The notes: generated from the letters alone by a model not told the origin. DNA of 64,000 bases from Pleurocapsa sp. PCC 7319 (GCF_000332195.1 NZ_KB235922.1:4623322-4687321); one strand, 5' to 3'. Positions 35,798 through 44,608 are shown, counted from the first letter of the stretch. Numbers and translations are program-made.

Positions 35798-36502
35798 ATG
35801 CAACGTCTGGCTCATCTGACATTAATCTTCGCTATTGTATTTGCTGTCTTTATCATCACTCCAGCTTTTCTCAGTGGTCAGTTTGCCCTTTATCCGTTAC
35901 TAAAAAATGGAGATGTTCTAGACCTTTTAACTTCCTTAGTTTTAATTCCTCTTTACTGGTTGCTGTTTCAAATTCATCCTCGACGTTCACCAAACCAAAA
36001 GGAGATGCTCGTGTTTCTTCTATTTGCCGCCCTGTGGGTTGAAGGTCAAGGTATGCACTTAGTCGCTAACTCCATCGGACATCTAACATCAGCCGATTCT
36101 GGCAGTGAAGTTCAACAACTGACTCATTTTTATGATGAAATACTCAGTCACTATATTTGGCATTTTGGACTTGCGGGCTTGTCTGCACTTTTAATTTATC
36201 GACAGTGGCAAAACCCTTTTATCAAGCAACGTTCGGGATTGAAATTTGAGATTACGGCAGGAATTATTCACGGGTTCAACTACTTTATCGATGTTGTAGA
36301 ATCGGCGACGACTATTCTAGGTGTCCCATTTGCTGTAGGAGTTGTCATTTTTACTTTGATTTGGGGACGACAACATTTACGCCAACAGCCGATTCTGGCT
36401 TTCTTCTTTGTGTCTTATTTGATCGCCTGCCTGTTCTTCTTGGGCTGGGGATTGTACTGGGGTGGACTACCGGAGTTTAGCGAGGTAGGAATTATTGATT
36501 AA
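35798..36502 (+). CDS. Polytopic membrane protein, function unknown
   Basis: I do not recognise a family. The protein has about 234 residues and seven membrane helices, starting MQRLAHLTLIFAIVFAVF. A GGAGGT ribosome-binding site at 35785 decides the ATG at 35798 over an upstream GTG at 35783. Loops include a conserved-looking His/Asp patch: GQGMHLVANSIGHL, HFYDEILSHYIWHFG and IHGFNYFIDVVESAT. Several His residues lie near membrane faces, suggesting metal or haem contact, but this is only an observation. It ends with WGLYWGGLPEFSEVG. Confidence 0.65.
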   Translation: MQRLAHLTLIFAIVFAVFIITPAFLSGQFALYPLLKNGDVLDLLTSLVLIPLYWLLFQIHPRRSPNQKEMLVFLLFAALWVEGQGMHLVANSIGHLTSADSGSEVQQLTHFYDEILSHYIWHFGLAGLSALLIYRQWQNPFIKQRSGLKFEITAGIIHGFNYFIDVVESATTILGVPFAVGVVIFTLIWGRQHLRQQPILAFFFVSYLIACLFFLGWGLYWGGLPEFSEVGIID

Positions 36503-36517
36503 CCCTATCACCTCAAT

Positions 36518-36580
36518 GGCGATCGCATTGAACTTTTGTTTCTGGCTGCTATTCAGGTGCCAGAAAAGATCAATAAATTA
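36518..36580 (+). repeat. GDRIEL repeat, copy 2
   Basis: This is the second copy of the segment described at 34838, starting GGCGATCGCATTGAACTT. Here the frame reads GDRIELLFLAAIQVPEKINK and stops at about 36604. It sits just after the membrane-protein gene. The pair may mark a duplication or recombination joint. Confidence 0.6.
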
Positions 36581-37303
36581 CTTAGTAGCAATAATCGTAA
36601 TTAAGCCATTGTTAACATCAGACTCAACCTGGCTAAAACCTATATTCTCAAGTTGATTATCTACCCACTGTTTTGACAAGCGAAGCTTTCTATAGAAACT
36701 TTTATTTAGTTTCCAGTTACCATTATCTTTCTGATATACAAGATCGTGGACTTTAACTGTTTCTGGTTCATATTCCAAAAAACAAGTAAATATTATATTT
36801 TCATCACTTTTCACAGGTATAAAGCGATCGAGTTCTGATAATTCATGGTCAAGTTGGCGAAAGGTAATAATAAACTTGCCCTTGTTTTCTAGTGATGAGA
36901 ATACTTTTTTAAACAGAAAACTCACCTTATTTTTTGATTCTAAATGAAGAAGAGTATCGGTCATACAGATGATTGACTCAGCTTTACTATCGATGTGCTG
37001 CTCGAAATTAATCAAATCATCTTGAATTGTGGTGATATTCAATTTGTCAGAATTTTCTTGTAATTCATGGAGCAATTTTGCATCTAAATCAATAGCAGTC
37101 ACAGTGAAGCCGAGTTGAGCCAATGGAATTGATTGAAATCCACATCCAGCACCGAGATCGATTGCGATCGCCGACCCAGTTGGGCTGATATTATGCTTGT
37201 GGAAAAACTGAAGATTCTTGCGAGTACCCTGATCAAACCCTCCCAACATCCAAGAATAGACATCTGCCAGAACTTGATTGTAATGCTCTTTTACTGTTGC
37301 CAT
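36578..37303 (-). CDS. Class I SAM-dependent methyltransferase
   Basis: This 241-residue protein has the class I fold. Motif I is AIDLGAGCGFQSIPLA (about residues 47-62), the motif II acidic residue is in TAIDLDAKL, and a later motif reads SIICMTDTLLHL. The family transfers a methyl group from S-adenosylmethionine to an unknown acceptor. The strands after motif III (FIITFRQLDHELSELD and the DRFIPV loop) are not diagnostic. It converges with the membrane-protein gene and has no informative neighbour. It is a small-molecule-type methyltransferase by size. Confidence 0.85.
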   Translation of the reverse strand: MATVKEHYNQVLADVYSWMLGGFDQGTRKNLQFFHKHNISPTGSAIAIDLGAGCGFQSIPLAQLGFTVTAIDLDAKLLHELQENSDKLNITTIQDDLINFEQHIDSKAESIICMTDTLLHLESKNKVSFLFKKVFSSLENKGKFIITFRQLDHELSELDRFIPVKSDENIIFTCFLEYEPETVKVHDLVYQKDNGNWKLNKSFYRKLRLSKQWVDNQLENIGFSQVESDVNNGLITIIATK

Positions 37304-37811
37304 ACTCTATGACTATGATTAATTATTTCTGATCATTTTAGACACTACTGCATAAAAAAACAGAATCAACTGCTAGTAAAAAGAAGATATAAGCAGCTTC
37401 CTCGATAGGTATTAAATAAGCCTTTAACAGTGATCGAATTATTCTTATTGATTTACTTGAGAAACTCGATACTGAAATTATTTTTTTGATTAGTTTATAA
37501 TTATAAAAAGAGAAGTATATCAGACTAAGTCCAAAAAGGAATCAAAGATAAATATATTATCAAGCAAAGTAAACTACTTAGCTTTTCGAGCTAAAACTTT
37601 AAACTATCTAGCTGAAAATTAAACACTACTATAGACAATTGTGTAATATAGCTTAATTTTCAAAAGGCTAAGTACCTTAAAAATAAAGATTCAATACTTG
37701 ATGATTGCATAATCTGCTTATTGTTAGTTTTATTAATTTTTTTTGATTAGCTACTCATGGTTTGCGCTAATCAGAAAATTTTAGTCTGTTTAGTTTCAGG
37801 AGATAATAACA
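37304..37811. other. Long AT-rich divergent spacer
   Basis: About 500 bases separate the methyltransferase start from the dioxygenase start. The stretch is very AT-rich, with no coding frame and no strong hairpin found. An AGGAGA ribosome-binding site lies just before the dioxygenase ATG. Promoters of both divergent genes should lie here. Confidence 0.4.
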
Positions 37812-38516
37812 ATGTTGAAATCACAAAAAAAACTTAATTTCAATTGTCTTAATGACTATGTATTAGAAACACTTAATACTTTAAATTTAGAGCGACTAGA
37901 TGATTCTTTTAATAATTTACCTGCCGATCCCTACATAGCAGAAAATTATCGCTTTAGGCGGCTATCTAGCTTTAATATTGTCAACAATCAGCTAGTTAAG
38001 CTGCCCCACAGTCCCTTATTTCAAAGTAAAAAATATAATCCTTTAGTAGGAGATGTGGTCAGAGACTATGCTGAACTAGAACAGAATTTAGTAGAACTTC
38101 CAGACTTTCAAACTATAGTTCGAGAATTTTTTGAGTTTTGCCAGCTATGTTCTGATGTCAATCAAATTAAAGCTAATGAAATTAGTGTTCATCAGATCAG
38201 AACCGTCGCTAATCCCCAAGAAGTAGGTTATCCCGCACCAGAAGGAATTCATCGCGATGGAGTAACATTAGTGGGTATATTTTCCGTTAGTCGCCATAAA
38301 ATTGAAGGAGCCGCAACTTCTCTGTACAAATCTAAAGATCAAGATCCTGTTTTTAATAAAATTCTCAATCCCGGAGAATTTGTTATTTTTAGCGATCGCC
38401 AATTATTCCATTTTACTTCAGTCATCAAAGCGACAACTGCTGAAGTAGGGACTAGAGATGTCTTTGTGCTTACTTATCCTGGGTTGCGCCCTCCTAAAGA
38501 TTGGGTACAAGCTTGA
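37812..38516 (+). CDS. 2-oxoglutarate/Fe(II) dioxygenase (IDO-like, PF10014 type)
   Basis: This 234-residue protein carries the H147-x-D149 iron motif (PEGIHRDGVTL) and the distal H200 (QLFHFTS), with Arg residues nearby to bind 2-oxoglutarate (TRDVFVLTYPG). The overall order (FRRLSSF, HQIRTVA, PEG-H-RDG) is that of the PF10014 family, which includes L-isoleucine 4-hydroxylase of Bacillus thuringiensis. A free amino-acid hydroxylation role is therefore likely, with unknown substrate. The class V PLP enzyme starts 44 bases downstream on the same strand, so the pair probably works together. Confidence 0.8.
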   Translation: MLKSQKKLNFNCLNDYVLETLNTLNLERLDDSFNNLPADPYIAENYRFRRLSSFNIVNNQLVKLPHSPLFQSKKYNPLVGDVVRDYAELEQNLVELPDFQTIVREFFEFCQLCSDVNQIKANEISVHQIRTVANPQEVGYPAPEGIHRDGVTLVGIFSVSRHKIEGAATSLYKSKDQDPVFNKILNPGEFVIFSDRQLFHFTSVIKATTAEVGTRDVFVLTYPGLRPPKDWVQA

Positions 38517-38559
38517 ACAGTAGACGTTTGAGAGTAAAAAACTAATTAAGGAGTTCGCT

Positions 38560-39840
38560 ATGGTTTCTTTGAACCTAGAGTGGATACGCAGTCAATTTCC
38601 TGCCTTAGCATCAGAAAAAAACGGTCAGCCGATTATTTTCTTTGATGGACCAGGAGGAACTCAAGTACCAAGAACGGTTGTCGAAGCAATGGGAAATTAT
38701 TTGCTGGAATCTAACGCCAATGCCCATGGTGCTTTTGCTACTAGTAGTCGTACCGATGCCCTGATTGCTTCCGCTCGTGCGTCTATGGCAGATTTACTCG
38801 GTTGCGATCGCGATGAAATCGTGTTCGGAGCCAATATGACCACTTTAACTTATGCTTTTAGTCGAGCAATTGGTCGTGAATTACAAGCTGGTGATGAAAT
38901 TGTAGTTACTCGGCTCGATCATGATGCCAATGTATCTCCCTGGCAGGCACTGACAGAAAAGGGTATCATCGTTCGTACTGTCGATATTAATACTGAAGAC
39001 TGTACCTTAAACACTACTGATTTAGAACAGAAAATTAGCTCCCGAACCAAAATTGTAGCTATCGGCTATGCTTGCAATGCTATAGGAACGGTTAACGACA
39101 TCTCTCAAGTGGTGCAGTTAGCCCATAATGTTGGAGCTTTAGTGTTTGTTGATGCCGTTCATTACCTACCTCACAGTTCAATTAATGTGCGTACTCTGGA
39201 CTGCGATTTTTTAGTTTGCTCGGCATATAAATTTTTCGGTCCTCATGTGGGGATTATCTACGGTAAAAAAGAGCATTTAACTAGATTAAGTCCTTATAAA
39301 GTTAGACCAGCCAGCGATGAAGTTCCATCACGTTGGGAAACAGGAACTTTAAACTTTGAAGGGCTAGCGGGTTTAGTAGCTACCATTGATTACCTGACTA
39401 ATCTTGGTCGTTATGTTGCGCCAAATAGCCTAAGCCGTCGTGATGCTTTAATAGCAGCTATGAATGCAATTCAAGCTTATGAAAGGCAGTTATGCAACCA
39501 TCTAATAAGTGGTCTTAAGCAAATCTCTGGACTCAAAATTTATGGCATTATCGAATCAGATCGTTTTGCCTGGAGAACTCCCACCGTTGGTGTCAGACTA
39601 GCAGGATATACCCCAAGTGAGTTGGCTAAAGCTTTAGGCGATCGCCATATTTATACTTGGCACGGTAACGTCTATGCTCTAGGTTTAACTGAAAGATTAG
39701 GTATTGAGTCTAGCGGTGGGTTTTTACGGATTGGGTTGGTGCATTACAACACAATTTCCGAGAGCGATCGCTTATTAGAAGTATTAGAGAAGGTTACTTC
39801 ATCCCGTATTTCGTTAACTTCTGAACCACTAAAGGCTTAA
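38560..39840 (+). CDS. Class V aminotransferase / cysteine desulfurase-like PLP enzyme
   Basis: This 426-residue PLP enzyme begins IRSQFPALASEKNGQPIIFF, then DGPGGTQVP. The PLP lysine is K224 in CSAYKFFGPHVG, and the cofactor-contacting Asp is D198 in VFVDAVH. It belongs to the SufS-like branch typified by Vibrio VC1184. Near the end, where CsdA/SufS enzymes have the active-site Cys loop (RxGHxC), this protein has TWHGNVYALG and SSGGFLRIGL, without that Cys. It is therefore unlikely to be a classical desulfurase; beta-lyase, epimerase or transaminase chemistry is possible. Pairing with the dioxygenase suggests modified amino-acid metabolism. Confidence 0.82.
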   Translation: MVSLNLEWIRSQFPALASEKNGQPIIFFDGPGGTQVPRTVVEAMGNYLLESNANAHGAFATSSRTDALIASARASMADLLGCDRDEIVFGANMTTLTYAFSRAIGRELQAGDEIVVTRLDHDANVSPWQALTEKGIIVRTVDINTEDCTLNTTDLEQKISSRTKIVAIGYACNAIGTVNDISQVVQLAHNVGALVFVDAVHYLPHSSINVRTLDCDFLVCSAYKFFGPHVGIIYGKKEHLTRLSPYKVRPASDEVPSRWETGTLNFEGLAGLVATIDYLTNLGRYVAPNSLSRRDALIAAMNAIQAYERQLCNHLISGLKQISGLKIYGIIESDRFAWRTPTVGVRLAGYTPSELAKALGDRHIYTWHGNVYALGLTERLGIESSGGFLRIGLVHYNTISESDRLLEVLEKVTSSRISLTSEPLKA

Positions 39841-39860
39841 TCTCATATTAGTTAAGTATA

Positions 39861-39952
39861 TATAGCAATACGAACTTTTATTAGGACACTCATTACTCGT
39901 TACTTACGAGCAATCAAATAAACTTGTCCTAACGTAACTTTATACGGCTATA
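39861..39952. mobile_element. MITE copy B
   Basis: This 92-bp element runs from TATAGCAATACG...TTAGGACA on the left to TGTCCTAA...ATACGGCTATA on the right, with 28-bp imperfect inverted repeats. It matches copies A and C in the outer TATAGC and inner TTAGGACA boxes. It lies between the PLP enzyme stop and the next start (39962), so its right part is in the leader of that gene. Confidence 0.88.
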
Positions 39953-39961
39953 AGGGGATTT

Positions 39962-40471
39962 ATGAGTAAAGTTGTAGTTGGGGTTATGGGAGCGGGAAAT
40001 TTGGCAACCCCCAAAGATATTGAACTGGCTTATGAGCTAGGTAAATTAATTGGAGAACAAGGTTGGGTATTACTCACAGGTGGCAGACAAGCTGGGGTGA
40101 TGGATGCAGCAAGTAGAGGTGCCAAAGCTAGTGGAGGATTGGTAGTAGGAGTTTTACCGAGTAACAATACTGTAGGGATGTCTGACGCGGTGGATATTTC
40201 CATTATTACCGATATGGGTAATGGGCGAAATAATATTAACGTGCTGTCTTCCCATGTTGTCATTGCCTGTGGGATGGGTTTGGGAACAGCATCAGAAGTG
40301 GCTTTAGCTTTAAAAAACGGTAAGCCAGTAATCTTATTAAATCAAGCTGAATTGACCAAGGAATTTTTTGCCAGTTTAACTGCCAATAATCTATTTAACG
40401 TCGAAACTACGACTCAGGCGATCGCTATAATCAAAAAAGTTCTGACACGTCTAAAAGATGATATCTGTTGA
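39962..40471 (+). CDS. SLOG/TIGR00725-type protein
   Basis: This 169-residue single-domain Rossmann-like protein belongs to the TIGR00725 group of the LOG/SLOG superfamily. It has GAGNLATPKDIELAYELG at the N-terminus, GGRQAGVMDAASRGAKASGG as the nucleotide loop, and CGMGLGTASEVALALKNGKPVIL. Related LOG proteins release cytokinin-type bases from ribotides, and SLOG domains sense or process nucleotide ligands. This version lacks the PGGxGT motif of true LOG phosphoribohydrolases. It overlaps by 21 bases the 3' end of the converging cysteine hydrolase gene. Confidence 0.85.
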   Translation: MSKVVVGVMGAGNLATPKDIELAYELGKLIGEQGWVLLTGGRQAGVMDAASRGAKASGGLVVGVLPSNNTVGMSDAVDISIITDMGNGRNNINVLSSHVVIACGMGLGTASEVALALKNGKPVILLNQAELTKEFFASLTANNLFNVETTTQAIAIIKKVLTRLKDDIC

Positions 40472-41479
40472 TTTAATTAGGTTCATTCCCGCAGCAGCAA
40501 ATTTTTGAAAAGCTTCATCTGCTTGACTAGTAAAGTCAACAACTCCTGGTATCACTACAGGGGATGTGCAATCTTCTAATAAATAAATTTTTTTCGCTAA
40601 ATTAATATCTATATTCTGAATTTCGGTTAATAAATTATCAATTGTCCAAGCAACACAATGACTTTTAGCTTGCCCGGCAATTACCAACCGATCAAAATCA
40701 ATTAGCTTTTTAATCAAAGCTGTATTTTTCTGAGCGATTATCTTACCATCCGCACCATCTAAAACTTCAGGACTTAATACCGAATAGTTTTCTGTAAGTG
40801 GATTACTACCTTTGAGTTCAAAACTAGCTTGACTTTTTCTAGCAATACTATGAAAAAATACTGCTTCTTCTACTGCCGAAACTAAAGCATGACCAATACC
40901 TCCTAACATGGAATGATAAGGCCAAATGGTTAGAGGATATTTACCATCATCATTCAGTTTTTGAACATAATGTAGAGCGTATTGTGCTAATTGATTCACA
41001 TCACCATGAACCAAACTATAAGCCACTTCAGGATTAACTTGCCATTTTCCCTGTTGTACATCTGTCAAACTAATCATTGTTGCCGGCTCGGGATGATTCC
41101 CCCGATCATTCACCCAAAATAGAGGATGAAATATTTGCATTGCTGTATGACTGTCCATTGTTGGGATAATCTCTGTAATTAAGCCTAAATTTCGATAAAT
41201 AAACTCACACAGCCTAATGTTATCTTCAACCGCACCCATCCCCGATATACCGCCAACAAATAATTCAAAGTCAGGAATACAAAAGGTATTCTGCACATCG
41301 ATTAGTAACAAACCTACTCGTTTTCGATCCGTTGATGCTGGCTTGATATGGTTTTCTGTTGCCCAAGCTTCTGCATCTACTGCTCTTTGTTGATAAGGAA
41401 TGCGATAAACTTTTTTTACTAGATTTGGCTTAAAAAAATTGGGTAGATCAAGATAATGCTGTTGTTTTGTAGCATTCAT
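40451..41479 (-). CDS. Isochorismatase-like cysteine hydrolase (nicotinamidase-type)
   Basis: This 342-residue protein has the isochorismatase/nicotinamidase fold, with the catalytic D61 (LLIDVQNTF) and nucleophile C275 (AGQAKSHCVAWTI). A D109-x-H111...H118 set (TMDSHTAMQIFHP) resembles the metal-binding residues of PncA. It is far longer than a standard 200-residue nicotinamidase, because of an insert between about residues 125 and 255. It is divergent from an NrtR-like Nudix regulator gene, which supports a link to NAD salvage. That functional link is inference, and other amide hydrolase activities are possible. Confidence 0.8.
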   Translation of the reverse strand: MNATKQQHYLDLPNFFKPNLVKKVYRIPYQQRAVDAEAWATENHIKPASTDRKRVGLLLIDVQNTFCIPDFELFVGGISGMGAVEDNIRLCEFIYRNLGLITEIIPTMDSHTAMQIFHPLFWVNDRGNHPEPATMISLTDVQQGKWQVNPEVAYSLVHGDVNQLAQYALHYVQKLNDDGKYPLTIWPYHSMLGGIGHALVSAVEEAVFFHSIARKSQASFELKGSNPLTENYSVLSPEVLDGADGKIIAQKNTALIKKLIDFDRLVIAGQAKSHCVAWTIDNLLTEIQNIDINLAKKIYLLEDCTSPVVIPGVVDFTSQADEAFQKFAAAGMNLIKSTDIIF

Positions 41480-41598
41480 AAGTTTTATTTGGTGTACCTA
41501 TGATTTTTACACTAGCTATTGACTATTAGCTATTAGCTTCTGGCAACAATAGATTTAACTCATAGATAACTTTTGTAGATTTTGCACTTAAACACAGG

Positions 41599-41613
41599 TT
41601 AGTGTTTTTACTA
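41599..41613. promoter_or_regulatory. Candidate operator between hydrolase and Nudix genes
   Basis: TTAGTGTTTTTACTA is a short imperfect inverted repeat (TAGT/ACTA) in the divergent intergenic space. Autoregulated NrtR-type regulators usually bind palindromes here. The match is weak and unsupported by a second copy. Confidence 0.25.
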
Positions 41614-41686
41614 CACGATGTCAAGATATAATTATCAATGAGCTTGACAAATCTTGATGATTTTGATTACTGACCACTCTAAAAAT

Positions 41687-42379
41687 ATGTCTTATACATA
41701 CAAATATCCCAAGCCATCAGTCACCGTAGATTGTGTTGTCTTTGGTTTAGATGATGCACAAAAACTCAAAGTAATGCTCATTCAGAGAAGAAATGAGCCA
41801 TTTCGGGATAAATGGGCATTACCTGGTGGGTTTGTAGAGTTGGATGAATCTATCGATGTAGCTGCTGCTAGAGAGTTAGAGGAAGAGACGGGAATAGAGA
41901 ATGTATTTCTCGAACAACTTTATACTTTTGGCGAGGTAAATCGAGATCCACGCGATCGCGTTATTAGTATTGCTTACTATGCTTTGGTGAATATAGGAGA
42001 ATACACTGTTCAAGCGAGGAGCGATGCTAAAAATGCCGAGTGGTTTCCGGTTGAGCAATTACCATCACTAGCTTTCGATCATGACCATATATTGAATGTA
42101 GCTAAACGAAGACTCAAAGGAAAGTTACGTTATCAACCAATTGGTTTTGAATTATTACCAACTGAGTTTACCCTGACTCAATTACAAAGGCTTTACGAAA
42201 CAGTGTTAGAACAAAAATTAGATAAGCGCAACTTCCGTAACAAGATATTGAAGATGAAATTACTAATTGATACGGGAGAAATGCAAGTTGGGGTATCTCA
42301 TCGCCCGGCTAAGCTATATCAGTTTGATGAAGCAAGATATCTGGAATTGAAGCAAGATGGATTTAGCTTTGAACTTTAA
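41687..42379 (+). CDS. NrtR-like Nudix/winged-helix protein
   Basis: The N-terminal Nudix domain has the complete box G-x5-E-x7-REL-x-EE-x-G ([24 protein letters not shown] region). A C-terminal winged-helix segment follows ([28 protein letters not shown]), then [10 protein letters not shown]. This layout is that of NrtR, a repressor of NAD synthesis genes that senses ADP-ribose, but some relatives are active ADP-ribose pyrophosphatases; the intact box allows catalysis. I choose the ATG at 41687 ([15 protein letters not shown]), which fits the family, over an upstream ATG at 41654. The neighbour is a nicotinamidase-type hydrolase. Confidence 0.85.
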   Translation: MSYTYKYPKPSVTVDCVVFGLDDAQKLKVMLIQRRNEPFRDKWALPGGFVELDESIDVAAARELEEETGIENVFLEQLYTFGEVNRDPRDRVISIAYYALVNIGEYTVQARSDAKNAEWFPVEQLPSLAFDHDHILNVAKRRLKGKLRYQPIGFELLPTEFTLTQLQRLYETVLEQKLDKRNFRNKILKMKLLIDTGEMQVGVSHRPAKLYQFDEARYLELKQDGFSFEL

Positions 42380-42402
42380 ATAACTTTTTGAGCAGATTTT
42401 CT

Positions 42403-42790
42403 CTAATTCCAATCCAATAAATGAGGAATTTCACCCATCAATAAAAGTTCTAAAGCTGAGCGAACATAATTAACATTGGGAGGACAACCAGGAAGATAAA
42501 CATCTACCTCCACTATGTCATTTACCTTAAAAAGCTTTAAGCTCTAAGCCTTAAGCTTTAAGCTCTAAAGTTTACGCTTGGTAAACGGCTAACAGCTTAT
42601 AGCTATCGGGTTTAATGCCCCCAGCAAACGAAGTTTGGTGGTCTACAATTAGGAGAGGTTAAAGCCTCTTCTAATTGGCTATAAGCTTACAGCTAACAGC
42701 TTATAGCTGCGGCTCTGCCGCTTTACTGGTTACACTTGCCCTGAACAGTCACCAAAAGAAATCAGAATTTTAGAGCGATCGCGGATTTGT
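42403..42790 (-). pseudogene. NiFe-hydrogenase small-subunit (HoxY-like) remnant
   Basis: Two minus-strand fragments match group 3 hydrogenase small subunits in order. The first (42728-42786) reads KQIRDRSKILISFGDC, like the HoxY passage around SFGDCA; it ends in a TAA after QV. The second (to the TAG at 42403) reads IVEVDVYLPGCPPNVNYV, then RSALELLLMGEIPHLLDWN. Between them lie about 200 bases of heptamer and palindromic repeats (TTAAGC-type and GCTATAAGC-type). The gene is therefore decayed and has no N-terminal part. The rest of a hox operon is not seen. Confidence 0.6.
42536..42570. repeat. TTTAAGC/TCTAAGC heptamer array
   Basis: Five consecutive heptamers occur: TTTAAGC, TCTAAGC, CTTAAGC, TTTAAGC and TCTAAAG. 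They sit inside the hydrogenase remnant. Related imperfect copies (GCTTATAGC, GCTTACAGC) continue to about 42720. Confidence 0.75.
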
Positions 42791-42794
42791 TTAA

Positions 42795-43406
42795 TTAACA
42801 AAATAGTTCAATACTGGAAGGAAGTTTGGGAGCTGGATTGGAATTTTTGGAGGCTACTGCTTGCCATTCTTTAACTACTGCTATTGGTATATGCAAACGG
42901 GATAACTTACCCTTTTCCAAGGGAATTTCTAGAAATAAATCAGTTGTTGGTAGTTGAGGCAAAATATTTTTTAGATTGTATTGTCCAATACTAGGTAAAG
43001 GTGCTTCTTGGAGGAAGATATCTGATGCTTTATAGCGATCGCCTTGAATATCAATCACTAAAGACCTTTGAGACTGGATCTTGAGGGCACTAGAAAGTCC
43101 AGATAATCGAAGATTCAAAGATGTAACTTGAGGCGTATTAGCTTGAGTAAAGAACATTACATCCCATTTTTGCCCTGCTTCATCGGATAAAACATGTTCC
43201 GAACGACAAAGTACTTGCCCTGGTGCAATATCAGTTTCAGTAATAGTGGCGATTGGACTCCGTTCAGGCTTCGCGATTGGACGAAGCCCACCGCCAGAGG
43301 CGATCGCGGGTTCACTAGTCAGAAGGGCAATAATTACAAATAAGATTAGGGTCATGATTACAAAGGCGATTCCCCACTCCAGATCATGCAAGATATCGCG
43401 TAACAT
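42795..43406 (-). CDS. DUF3122 family protein
   Basis: This 203-residue protein is anchored by one N-terminal membrane helix (GIAFVIMTLILFVIIALLTSEPAIA). Its extracytoplasmic domain has the DUF3122 features: APGQVLCRSEHVLSDEAGQKWDV, LNLRLSGLSS, and the C-terminal IPIAVVKEWQAVA. The family is restricted to cyanobacteria and has no known function. The segment encoding GGGLRPIAKPERSPIA (around 43250-43300) contains palindromic DNA and HIP1 sites, suggesting a small repeat insertion into the coding region. The stop is adjacent to the hydrogenase remnant. Confidence 0.8.
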   Translation of the reverse strand: MLRDILHDLEWGIAFVIMTLILFVIIALLTSEPAIASGGGLRPIAKPERSPIATITETDIAPGQVLCRSEHVLSDEAGQKWDVMFFTQANTPQVTSLNLRLSGLSSALKIQSQRSLVIDIQGDRYKASDIFLQEAPLPSIGQYNLKNILPQLPTTDLFLEIPLEKGKLSRLHIPIAVVKEWQAVASKNSNPAPKLPSSIELFC

Positions 43407-43629
43407 TTCGTTCGCCTCCCCAAATTAAATTAAAGATATAGAGGGTAGGAATATGAATACCTCTATCTCAAGAAGCATGTAGAATAATCTCTGATTTCCG
43501 TACCCGTGCCAGTTGGTTGTGATGTAGTTAAGGTTTTGATTACTACTAGCTTTGTCTATTTATTATCTCTAAAACTGTTATACACTCGAAGTTTGAGAAA
43601 CTTGTGAGAAATATTGATTAGTGAAGTGG

Positions 43630-44604
43630 TTAACTTATTGGTTGCTGTATTGTTTGTCTTAGTTCCCTGCGAATTTGGTCTTCAAGAAATTGTCTTTGCA
43701 AAATTCCCCATTCTTGCCATTTTTGATAGCGAGTTGTCGCCAGTAAATTGGCTAATGTAGGCATACGTGTAGCGACCGCCGATTTCAAGATTTTTTCTAA
43801 GTTCTCTTTTAAGACGTAACAATCTTGAATTTGACCGAGTACTTCCTGAATTTGCTCTATTTGTTTGACGTAGTAATGATAAGTATCATCATAGAATTGA
43901 GAAAATAGCTCTAGATTGTAGCGGGTTTTTTTGGCTAATTTTCGCAGATCGTGGAGAATAGGGTCTTCTTGTTCTAATAGTTCCTCGACTGCCTCTTGAT
44001 TCAACATTCCAGGAAAATGAATTCTACCTTCATTTAGTTCTATTCCTACTAGCCAACCCGGATGGAGCAAAAGTTGGCTAATCTGGGGTAAAAGTAAATC
44101 AGGTAAGACGGGAACAATAGAACACTCACCAATTGCTTTATATTTTGGCTGTTTTAACCAGTTTTGTAGTCCTTGCTGGAGATTGAGATAAAGTTTACTA
44201 TTGATAGTTTTCTGAACCTGTTTCAATTCCTGTTTTCGTTGTTTACTTAGGGATTTTAAAACTTTATCCAAGCCCTTTTGTTCAACTGGAGGCAATAGCG
44301 AACGATAATCATTGGCTAAAGCAGCTATTAAGACATCTAAATCTCTAAGTTTCCCTAAAGAACGACCTATTTTAGCGATATTTTTCTCGGATACAGTTGG
44401 TGGTAAATCTATTGCCAAAGTAAAACCAGCGATCGCACTCCGTAAACGTCGCATCCCTACCCTCATTTGATGTAAATCTTCTGGATCTTTGTCTTTAATT
44501 ACCTTAGATCTATATTTGAGCATCTTGCGAGTATGTTTGGCGATCGCAATATAGGCCCACTCTTTTAAAGTTACAGGATTATCTTTATCGCTCATATCAA
44601 TCAC
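43630..44604 (-). CDS. CHAD domain protein
   Basis: This 324-residue helical protein has the CHAD domain. Its conserved histidines and basic residues appear in the N-terminal DLHQMRVGMRRLRSAIAGF and in DPILHDLRKLAKKTRYNLELF. CHAD domains bind polyphosphate and associate with granules in some bacteria. Most are fused or linked to CYTH triphosphatase domains, and this one stands alone. The overlapping-distance gene at 44609 starts 4 bases upstream in transcription order, so the two are surely co-transcribed. Confidence 0.88.
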   Translation of the reverse strand: MIDMSDKDNPVTLKEWAYIAIAKHTRKMLKYRSKVIKDKDPEDLHQMRVGMRRLRSAIAGFTLAIDLPPTVSEKNIAKIGRSLGKLRDLDVLIAALANDYRSLLPPVEQKGLDKVLKSLSKQRKQELKQVQKTINSKLYLNLQQGLQNWLKQPKYKAIGECSIVPVLPDLLLPQISQLLLHPGWLVGIELNEGRIHFPGMLNQEAVEELLEQEDPILHDLRKLAKKTRYNLELFSQFYDDTYHYYVKQIEQIQEVLGQIQDCYVLKENLEKILKSAVATRMPTLANLLATTRYQKWQEWGILQRQFLEDQIRRELRQTIQQPIS

Positions 44605-44608
44605 CTCA

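Noticed and set aside
38560-39840. Annotation as SufS/CsdA cysteine desulfurase
   Set aside because: The active-site cysteine loop is missing, so only the wider class V PLP family is supported.
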